Origin: Neurospora intermedia
Taxonomy: Eukaryota; Ascomycota; Sordariomycetes; Sordariales; Sordariaceae
Length of the DNA: 64,000 nt
Direction of reading: 5' to 3'
NCBI GenBank assembly: GCA_037102815.1
Contig: BTPP01000002.1
Coordinates: 5,704,001 to 5,768,000, forward strand
Part shown: positions 1 through 9,049 of the stretch, in pieces
How the letters are laid out: each line of letters starts with the position of its first letter
How positions within the stretch are numbered: position 1 is the first letter of the stretch
The notes under the pieces: model-generated
Told to the model about the DNA's origin: nothing
Database searches by the model: none
Seen by the model: only the letters and a program-made list of their open reading frames with translations
Position numbers and translations under genes: made by a program

Positions 1-2548
1 AGCAGATGTTGGCGGCTGGTATCAAGGTCAACGCGCTCGAGGGTGAAGAGTCCAAGAAGAAGCCTGTCTACGACGATAAGAAGAAGAGGGCTGCTAACAA
101 GAAGGTGAGTTTTGTCCGGAATTGCTCTGCTCTACTCTACTATGCTATGAATGAACAGCGCTGATCAGTGTCTACTTGCTACAGAAGGACGAAGAAAAGG
201 CTCTCGCCGAGGCCGCTGAGCGCGCAAGACTCGCCGCTGAGGCTCTGGCCAAGGAGCAAGAGGAGAAGGCCCGCATCGAGCGCGAGAAGGCCGAGAAGGA
301 GGCTGCTGCCAAGGCTGAGGCCGCCAAGGCTGCCGCTGAGGACAGCGTCGACGAGGACTGGGAGGCCGCTGTTGCCTCTGACAAGGAAGATGTCAAGGAC
401 AGCTGGGACGCTGACTCCGATGAGGAGGAGGAGACCAAGAAGGAAGAGACCAAGAAGGAGGCTCCTAAGCCTGCCGCGGCCAACGGCAAGGCTCAGGCCA
501 AGAAGGAGGAGTCCGAGTCCGAGTCCGAGTCTGAGGAGGAATCTGAAGAGGAATCTTCTGAGGACGAGGAGGCTACCGCCAGGGAACTGGAGGAGGCCCG
601 GAGGAAGAAGGAGGCTGCCGAGCGTCGTGAGAAGGCTCACCAGGCCGCTCTGGCTGCCAGGTCTGCGGACAACCTCCGCTCGCCCATTTGCTGTATTCTC
701 GGTCACGTCGATACTGGTAAGACGAAGCTGCTCGACAAGATTCGTCAGACCAACGTCCAGGAGGGCGAAGCCGGTGGTATCACTCAGCAGATTGGTGCCA
801 CTTACTTCCCCGTTGAGGCCATCAAGCAGAAGACGCACGTCGTCAACAGGGACGGCAAGTTCGAGTTCAAGGTTCCCGGTCTCCTCATCATCGATACTCC
901 CGGTCACGAGTCTTTCTCCAACTTGCGTTCGCGTGGTTCCTCGCTCTGCAACATCGCCATCTTGGTTGTCGATATCATGCACGGTCTCGAGCCTCAGACT
1001 CTCGAGTCCATGAGACTCCTTCGTGAGAGGAAGACGCCCTTCATCGTCGCTCTCAACAAGATCGATCGTCTTTACGGCTGGAAGAAGATCGAGAACAACG
1101 GCTTCCAGGAGTCGTTGGCCCTCCAGAACAAGGCTGTCCAGAACGAGTTCAAGAACCGTCTCGAGCAAACCAAGCTCGCCTTCGCCGAGCAGGGTTTCAA
1201 CTCGGAGCTCTTCTACCAGAACAAGTCCATGGCCAAATACGTCTCCTTGGTCCCCACCTCTGCCCATACCGGTGAGGGTATCCCCGACATGCTGAAGCTC
1301 ATTGTCCAGCTCACCCAGGAGCGCATGGTTGGCTCTCTCATGTACCTCTCCGAGGTCCAGGCTACCGTTCTTGAAGTCAAGGCCATCGAGGGTTTCGGTA
1401 TGACCATCGATGTCATTCTCACCAACGGTATCCTTAGGGAAGGCGACCGCATTATCCTATGTGGCACAGAAGGCGTCATCAAAACCAACATCAGAGCCCT
1501 GCTCACGCCCGCGCCGCTCAGGGAACTGCGTCTCAAGTCGCAGTACGTTCACAACAAGGAGGTCAAGGCCGCTTTGGGTGTCAAGATCTCTGCCCCCGGC
1601 CTCGAGGGTGCCATTGCCGGTTCCCGTCTGCTTGTCGTCGGCCCCGACGACGACGAGGACGATCTCGAGGACGAGGTCGAGGCCGATCTTGCCTCGCTCT
1701 TCAGCCGTGTCGAAAAGTCCGGCCGCGGTGTCTCCGTCCAGGCGTCCACCCTCGGTTCGCTCGAGGCCTTGCTCGACTTCCTCAAGGAGTGCAAGATCCC
1801 CGTCGCCAACGTCGGTATCGGCCCCGTCTACAAGCGCGATGTCATGCAGTGCGGTATCATGTTGGAGAAGGCTCCCGATTATGCCGTCATGCTCTGCTTC
1901 GATGTTAAGGTCGACAAGGAAGCGCAGGAGTATGCCGACCAACAGGGCGTCAAGATCTTCACTGCCGACATTATCTACCACTTGTTCGACTCGTTCACTA
2001 AGCACATGGATGAGCTGCTTGAGAAGAAGAAGGAGGAGTCCAAGCTCCTCGCTGTCTTCCCTTGCGTGCTCGCTCCCGTTGCCGTCTTCAACAAGTCTGG
2101 TCCCATCGTTATCGGTGTCGATGTCGTGGAGGGTCAGTTGAAGATCAACACGCCCATTTCCGCCGTCAAGACGAACCCCGTTACCGGCGCTAGGGAGGTT
2201 ATCGATCTCGGTAGAGTGTATGTTTGCCCTCTTTTTTCTTCTTTCACCCCATTGTCCTATCCATCCATAACTTCATCACTAACTCCTAACCTAAAATGTA
2301 GTACCTCCATCGAGCGCGACCACAAGCAAATCCCCGTCTGCAAAAAGGGTCAACCCTCGGTCGCCATCAAGATCGAAATGGGCGGCAACCAGCCCACGTA
2401 CGGCCGTCACCTCGAGGAGAAGGACATGCTCTACTCCAAGATCTCGCGTGCCTCGATTAACTGCCTCAAGGAGTTCTACCGCAAAGACGTCACCAACGAC
2501 GAGTGGCAGCTGATTATTAAGTTGAAGCCTATGTTTGACATTGCTTAA
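1..2548 (+). CDS. fun12: Translation initiation factor eIF5B, 3' part (partial at window start)
   Basis: eIF5B is the cytosolic GTPase, related to bacterial IF2, that joins the 60S subunit to the initiation complex. Exons visible are about 1-104, 185-2217 and 2302-2548; the frame enters at base 3 and runs 793 codons to TAA. The N-terminus lies outside the window. Residues before about base 660 are the low-complexity Lys/Glu/Ala-rich acidic region usual for eukaryotic eIF5B. The G domain follows: GHVDTGKT (base 701 on), the DTPGHESF switch, NKID, and the SAHTGEG loop near 1258. Domain II and the IF2-like domains III and IV complete it. The first intron has GTGAGT and CAG. The second (2218-2301) has GTATGT, a CTAAC branch and TAG. 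That second intron is 84 nt, in frame and free of stops, so a retained copy would still be read. Identification is very secure; exon edges are by eye. Confidence 0.96.
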
Positions 2549-3091
2549 GCCACTTGACTGCCGTCCGTGGTAGGTAGGTAGGTCAGAGGTGGGAGGGTGA
2601 GTTGAGATGTTGGGAGAAGCAAAAGATGGGAATTTTATCATCATCATAGTCATAGTCAAAAGGCATATATGGACATGGACAAAACTGAGGATTAGTCGAG
2701 AGAATGGAGAATGAACTGAATGATGCCACATGGATGGGATGGTGAGGGAGGAGGAGTAAGAACAAGAATAGGAATAGGAACAAGCAAGGCAGGGAATGGA
2801 ATGGAAACACAAAAATTTACTGCATTTGCTGGTTGGTGTGTGGTCTTTGGGCAGGGGGGGGGGAATCTAGTATGTCTTGTCTGTATGTATGTACGTTTAT
2901 GAACTTGTTTTTTCTTAGTTGCTCAGGTATCATTAAAAGGATGTTTGATTTGGGTTAGTAGTAGTACTGGTACTTGTTTGTTCCTGTCGTCATTGTCATC
3001 GTTGTCGTCGTTATTGTTGTCATCGTCGTCATCGTCGTCATTGGGGATGGATGGATGCTGTGCTGGACCCAACCGGTTTGACATTAGAAAG

Positions 3092-3134
3092 GTATGTATG
3101 TATGTATGTATGTATGTATGTATGTATGTATGTA
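3092..3134. repeat. (GTAT)n microsatellite
   Basis: About 10.7 uninterrupted copies of the tetramer GTAT, located in the gene-free stretch downstream of eIF5B. Confidence 0.95.
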
Positions 3135-3503
3135 GTGAAAGTCCATCACAGCCTACACTAATAAGATGGAGAGCTGAAGTTAGTAGCTCAGGCAAGCATG
3201 GTGATCCGTTTTGAAAGCGAGCGACAGGCCCGAAATTCAGTTTCAAGTCAGTTCAGAATTATAATCATTCATATATATGTCTACCGTCTCCTCCCTATCT
3301 GATTCAACAACGCCTTACAGGTACATAATACTTATATCACAACGGACGGACGGATGGGTGGATCTCAACGCGGCGGCGGTATAGCATTAATCCATGCTCC
3401 ATACTTACTCATCCCGTGTTTGCTTTCTTGTTAGCTAGCCAGCTAGCTATTTGGAAACTAAAGGAAATGAACAAAGAAGGAGTGTATCGATGTGTGTGAT
3501 TCG

Positions 3504-3535
<32 letters not shown>
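3504..3535. repeat. Poly(A) homopolymer, 32 nt
   Basis: An uninterrupted run of 32 adenines in the convergent intergenic region. On the minus strand it is a T tract downstream of hsp88. It could be an ordinary homopolymer expansion or a remnant of retroposed polyA, but no retroposed copy is visible beside it. Confidence 0.9.
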
Positions 3536-3538
<3 letters not shown>

Positions 3539-4074
3539 ATCTTGTTTGACCACTCTATTCCATCCCCTGAATACCGTATAAGGTGGTGATGCCAGGCCAA
3601 CAAAAGTTTAATGCTGTAGAGGTATACGTTTGAATAGGTGTGAGGCCAAAGAACTGTACCACATGGGGAAAAGGAAGGTCTGTTCTGGAGTGCAATGTAA
3701 TGGTCATAAACGGGCATGTCTTTGAAATTCTTTTCCTTCTATAAAAAGCTGTATCAAAAAGAAACTTTTATTTCCATCTTTTTCCTCCTCCCTTTCTTAC
3801 CCTTTCTTACCCATCAAAGTGCGTGAAATCAACCATCATAACAAGAGAGAAAAAGAAAACACACATAAAACCTATATGAACACCTTGAGAAGCCTCTGTG
3901 AAGTTCCAAATTGAATTGGTTATGACATCATAATGTAAACGTGAACGTGAATATGAATGTGAAAGTATGAGTGGGTATGTGTAGTTGGGTATGCTGGACT
4001 TTTCTCTTCTTTCATCATTAACAAGCTTGCCTTTTTCTCTTCTTGGAGTGGGCATAACATGTCATTATCTCATT

Positions 4075-4269
4075 TCAATCCACCGCCATCATATCCATCT
4101 TATTCGCCTTCTCGGCCTCCGTCGACTCCGCGGCAGGCCTGGGCGACTTGTCGTGATCTGACAGCGTCACATCATTGACTTCCGACGCGGGGGTCGGTGC
4201 CCCCGACACTGAGTCCGACTCCGACGTCATGGCGGTTTCCTCCTGCTTCTGCTTCGAGTCTACAACTTT
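4075..4269 (-). other. Coding-like in-frame extension behind the hsp88 stop codon
   Basis: Read on the minus strand in the same frame as hsp88, the TAG at 4272-4270 is followed by 64 sense codons and then TGA at 4077-4075. About 80 percent of these codons end in G or C, as in the gene itself and unlike ordinary UTR. The encoded stretch is hydrophilic and rich in Ser, Glu, Asp, Lys and Ala, like the Hsp88 tail before it. It starts KVVDSKQKQEE and ends NKMDMMAVD. No plausible donor and acceptor pair that would remove the TAG was found. It may be a readthrough product, a lost C-terminus, or chance. Confidence 0.5.
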
Positions 4270-6839
4270 CTAAGCCTCCTCGACGACAGGCTTCGGAGCG
4301 TCGGCATCGGTCATCTCGTCGTCCTTGGCACCTTCTTGGGCGGCCTTCTCGGCAGCCTCCTTGGCCTTGCGGGCCTCCTCCTCAGCCTTCTTGGCGGCCT
4401 TCTCGGCCTCAAGCTTCTCCTGGAGAGCTTGCCTTTCAGCCTCAACCTTGTCGAAGTAGCGCTGGACGACGGGGCCGGCGAGGGCGCGGATCTCTTCGAT
4501 CTTGGCGACGTAGACAGCCTTGGTGGCATCGTCACCCTCATCGTAGAGCCAGTCCTGTTCAATTTGGTTAGTATCAGCTGGTTACTTGCTAAGGGGGGGG
4601 AATCACAACATACCTCAACCTCCATGAGCTTGGCACGGATCTTCTCCTTCTCCTCCTCGGAGGCGAGGTCAGCGTACTGGTCGTCGAGCTTGTTGCGAAG
4701 GTCGTAGATGTAGGTCTCGAGCTCGTTCTTCTTCTCCTCGGTGTCGGCAACGAGCTTGTCCTCCATGATCATGGCCTGCTCCCTCTCAATGGCGGCGTTC
4801 TTGGCGGCGGGGTCGAGGGACGGGGTGGCGCTGACGACAGGAAGCTCGCCCTTGCGGACCTGCTTCTTGACCTTGCGGGTCTTGGGCTTGTCGCCTTCCA
4901 TGACAACCTTTTCGTGGGTTAGCTTTTCCTCGTCCAAATTTTCGTGCGTTCCGAGAGACTGCGTTGAACCGTCGAAAAGTTTACGGCGCTTCGTAGGACT
5001 GTCCGATGACGTCCTGTTTTCACTAATAAGAAGATTACTCACATCACCGTTCTCATCCTTGACCTCCTCCTCGACCTCCTGGTCTTCGACGTAGTAGGCG
5101 CTCTCAACGTTAAGGATACCGTGAATGTTGATACGAGCCTTGAGCTTGCAAATCATAAAGTCCTCAGGACCCTCGGTGGCATGAACACCCTTGATGGAGA
5201 AGCGACCAATGAAAGGAGAGGTCTTGCCGGGGAGCTCCTCGGGGTTAGTGTACCTGGCCTCGAGATCGAAAGGCTGCTTGCGGTAGAAGGTAAGAATCTT
5301 GGTGGAGGGGAGGACGTTGCCCTTGTTAAAGACAACGAGGCTGGTGTCCTCATCGGGAATGTCGGCATCCTTCTCCCAGGTGAACTCGATGGGGTAGTTG
5401 ATGATGTCCTGGACCTGGAAGTCGCGGACCTTGAAGACAGGGGAGAGGATGGCGCAGCTGAAAGCGCAGCCACGGGCAATGGCCTCATCCTGGTTCATGG
5501 TGAAGGAAAGCTGCTTGCCGAAGAAAGCCTGGATGCGCTCCTTGACGGAGGGGACACGAGAGCCACCACCGACGACCTCGATGATGTCGATATCGTCCTT
5601 GGTGAGCTTGGCGTCGGCGAGGGCCTGCTCAAGGGGAACGTGGACCTTGGCGAGGAGGGGCTCAACCATGGCCTCGAACTCCTGGCGGGTGATCATGGCG
5701 CGGACATCGATGTCGTTCATGAGGGACTCGATGTTGAGAGGAGCCTGCTGGTTGGCAGAAAGGATCTTCTTGAGCTTCTCGGCAGCGGCGAGGACACGGC
5801 AGACGGCCTTGGGGTTGGTGAAGATGTCGATCTTGTATTTGCCAAGGAACTCCTTATGAAGATGGTCGAGCAGAGCCTTGTCGAAGTTGCGGCCACCAAA
5901 GTGACGGTCGCAGGCGGTGGCCTTGACGGAAAGCTCACCCTTCTTGAACTCGACAATGGAGCAGGTGTAGTTGGAGTAGCCGACATCGACGAAGGCGACT
6001 CTCCTGGGCTTCTCCTCGGGACCGGGAAGGTCGAGTTTTGTGATACCCCAGCCGAGAGCGGCAGCGGTGGTGTCGTTGATGAGGCGGAGGGGACGGAGGC
6101 CGGCGATCTCGGCGGCATCCAAGATGCTCCTGCGCTGCTTGTCGGTGAACCAGGCGGGAACGCTCAAGACGAGCTCCTGGACGGCGACTTTGACCTCAGC
6201 CTGGGTGGTCTGCTTGATCTTGCTCATGAACATGGCGATGAGCTCTGTGGCGGAAAACTTGCGCTTCTCGCCGAGGTAGGTGACCTCGGCACCGACCTCG
6301 CCATTGACGTCGACCAAGGTGGCGGAGATGAACTGCTGCTCAATGGCGACATCGGGGTCGTCGAGAGTGCGGCCGGCGAGGCGCTTGAGGCAGCCGACGG
6401 TGTTCTTCAGGTTGGAGATCTCCTGGGTCTTGGCGGGCTCACCGATATACCGGCTCTTGGGGCCAAAGCCAACGAGCGAAGGAGTAGCCCGGTTGGAGAC
6501 TTCGTTTGTGATCTGTCAGATAAGAGGCTCGTCAGTACTTGGTCTCGTCCACTGCGGGTGTGGAGGCGCTATCGCCCCGCGCAAAGCATGCTCCCCTTCC
6601 ACTTGGAGACAGAGTCTATGCGATGAGCTGGGAACGATGGCCGGAGGAAAGGCGAGCTTGAGAAGGGTACGTACGACATCGACACCGCGGTTTCTGGCAA
6701 CAGCAATGACGGTATTAAGAGCGCCGAAATCGACACCTGGAAGGGCCCATGTTAGCGCATGCTCTCTGATCTTGAATCTTGACTGGCGACGGTTTGGTTG
6801 GGAAGGGAAGGGGAATGGTAACGTACCGACGACAGACAT
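4270..6839 (-). CDS. hsp88: Heat shock protein Hsp88 (Hsp110/Sse1 class nucleotide exchange chaperone)
   Basis: Hsp110-class relative of Hsp70. In yeast, Sse1 releases ADP from Hsp70 and holds unfolded clients in the cytosol. Exons on the minus strand are 6839-6827, 6736-6675, 6512-5043, 4907-4614 and 4554-4270, giving 707 residues, the length I recall for Neurospora Hsp88. The start MSVVGVDFGALNTV carries the phosphate-1 loop of the Hsp70 ATPase with the Sse-type change. NDTTAAALGWG, VDVGYSNYTCS, the FGGRNFD loop and VEVVGGGSRVP continue the nucleotide-binding domain to about residue 385. A beta domain, an acidic insert and a Lys/Glu-rich helical C-terminus follow. Introns have GTACGT, GTGAGT or GTATGT donors. 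The third (5042-4908) ends at a weak AAG after a GCTAAC branch and is in frame without stops. The stop is TAG, with coding-like sequence behind it. Confidence 0.95.
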
Positions 6840-9049
6840 CTTGGCGGTTGGATATGAAGAACTGTAAAAGCAAGGGCTATATGTAAATAAAACTGGTCTC
6901 TCTCTCTCGGGGGTATCTCGTGTGGTGATAGTGGTAGTGGTAGTGGTGGTATTTCGAGTAGTATCAAGGTGGGATGGGGGGACACCTCGAGGCTTCAAAA
7001 TGGGAAGGGAGGGGTAGTCGATAGGGTAGAACGCTAAGAAGGTTGTTTGTATGTCGAGAAGGCGTTTTAGAGATTTGCTCACCACAACAAAGAAGGTCTG
7101 GTTTGGGGGTATATGGAGGTTTGGCGACAATCAAGGGAGACGTCGACAGGCAAAGAATGGGCGGATATGGAGGTGTTCAAACGTTGAAGTCACAGAAGTG
7201 GAAAGCAGAACAAGACTGGACGTGAAGTTTATCGCAAAAAGTGGATTCCCTCTCAGCAGGAAGCGGGACAGGTGGAGCCTTACAAGCACAGCAACTAAAC
7301 TGGAGACTGGGAAAAAAAATCAGCGAAAAATGTTGCCAGACCGGCACTGGAGACGCTGAGAGACCTGAGCACTAGGCACGGCGTGGGCGGGCAACAAGTA
7401 TCCGTTCGGGCTACAGGGACCTTGAGGACCCCCAACTGGAAGCAAGCTTGCCCAAGGTGCCCCTCTAACCCCGCCCCTGGGGGGTCGAGTCTGGGCCAGG
7501 TCTTCCCCAGAAGCTGGGAGAAGCTTCTCGATTGGATCGCCCTACCTATTGGCGGTGTCATCCCGACCTGATTAACTCGGGCTTGTGTCATGTTGAAGAA
7601 AGATGCCGTCTCTTTCAACTGCTTGTAGTGTAGTGAAGGATAGGTCTGGACAGGTCTAGTAGGTTATGTCCTCCAAGTTGTCCATGACAGACATATGAGG
7701 GGTCAGCGAGAGAAGCGCTTGTCGAACTCCCATCTTCTTTCTATCCATGGCAGGCCCGGATACCTATCGTTACAAGGCACGTCATTCACACCGGACTCAG
7801 GGCAAGCAGCGGCCGGGGCAGCTGCAAGGCAAACTGCCAACAGCAGGGAGCCCAGGCAGGTGGGGTTACCTGCCAAGCACCGATACACACCTTATCACTC
7901 TGTTCACCCCAAGGAGGTGTGCCCATCATCCCACTTTCATCTCCAGAGTCTGGGTTTTCACCTCTTGTGCCCCATCTCACCGCCCAAAAGACAACAGGCA
8001 AACAGTGTGGTTGCCGTTGACCCAAAACTGTCTTGGCTTTAGGCACCTCAATCATTGCTGGCAGGCTCGGCAGGAACGATCTTCAAGACCGACATCTTCA
8101 ACCACTCAATTGTCTTGGTGTTGGGCTTTCGGCGTTTTGCACTTCATGATTTCCGACTGTCAAGCGGCAATTGACTCACAACAACCAAGCCCCCAATTCT
8201 CACCGCTCACTGTTTGGCCATCGCTCAAAACCTCATTCATGATAGCCTCACTTTCCAAATTCGCCTCCCACGTCAACCGGCGGGTCCATCCCCAGAATAG
8301 CCCAGGCCTTCCATTCGCCCCGATTGAACGGTCCCAAAAGAGCATTTATAAGGCCAAGATGTCCCAAGATCCGACATCTTGACATGTTGACACAACAGAC
8401 TGTCGCTGTGGTACTTTGTACATAACAATTACCCAATCCTAATCCAGGCGTAATTCTTGGGTTTCTTGGCTACCTCTTGGGCTCTGGCCGGTTGTACTCA
8501 GTATACGATCACATATCAAGATTCACGTCTTGCAAGGCTTCATCCCGTCCTCACGAAGTTTCGTGGGAGTTCTAAACAATACCACACCAGTCAAGTGGCC
8601 AACTCGGTTCGTGATGTTTCCAAGGATAAGATATGTAGACAGATTCTGGAAGGTTTGAAAACATACCTCGCCACACTTGCCTTACCAAACTTCCATCACC
8701 GGTTTCCCCCGCGAAGTTTTAATCCTCGGGTGCACGTCGAGCCTCAACTACGCCGTTCTTCTTCCTGCCAGACGCTTCCTTAACATCTAACTGATTTCTT
8801 CACCTACTGCTTTAATTGTCTGAATCTGTCATACATCCGGATACATCTAGGGTATTCTAATACATCTAAAAACATACTCGTCAATTCATGATACTCAACT
8901 AACAAGTGTCGCCTGTTGTCCCAGTAACCACCCCTCTGTTGACATACCCATGTCCAGACACAGCCCAGAAAAGGGGTGGCACCCAGCCTGCCCAACCTAT
9001 TCAACCCCATCACTTCTCTCAACATCACAATAACTCACCTCACCAAAAG
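6840..9049. other. Intergenic region: hsp88 upstream region and 3' flank of the chitin synthase gene
   Basis: About 2.2 kb with no supported gene. It holds the hsp88 5' leader and promoter, including the candidate heat shock element listed separately, and the 3' flank of the chitin synthase gene. A 9-bp perfect inverted repeat lies at 8355-8381. Open frames here are short, lack family signatures and have no coding-like third-position bias. Confidence 0.6.
7509..7528. promoter_or_regulatory. Candidate heat shock element upstream of hsp88
   Basis: The sequence holds aGAAg, then a five-base gap, then aGAAg joined to cTTCt. This gives three HSF-type nGAAn units in register, the last two as a perfect inverted pair (7519-7528). 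Gapped elements of this kind are bound by fungal Hsf1. It lies about 670 bp upstream of the hsp88 start codon, so its relevance depends on an unknown transcription start. A chance match is possible. Confidence 0.35.

Larger units (their letters stand above)
2549..4074. other. Convergent intergenic region between eIF5B and hsp88
   Basis: This stretch should hold the 3' UTRs and polyadenylation sites of the two facing genes. It contains triplet TCG/TCA repeats at about 2983-3042, a GTAT microsatellite and a 32-nt A run. No convincing reading frame, tRNA or hairpin terminator was seen. Confidence 0.7.

Noticed and set aside
4270-4272. Idea that the hsp88 TAG is removed by a further intron
   Set aside because: No GTRNGT donor lies within the last exon upstream of it. 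The nearby TAG-ending acceptor-like sites leave no intron of usable length.
5013-5042. A 29-nt micro-intron in hsp88 ending at AACAG
   Set aside because: Far below the minimum intron size and it would change the reading frame; the 135-nt intron with a GCTAAC branch fits.
5121-6626. 501-codon open frame on the plus strand antisense to hsp88
   Set aside because: It mirrors the hsp88 exon frame. G/C-ending codons on one strand remove stops on the other. It has no domain and the sense strand is a clear Hsp110.
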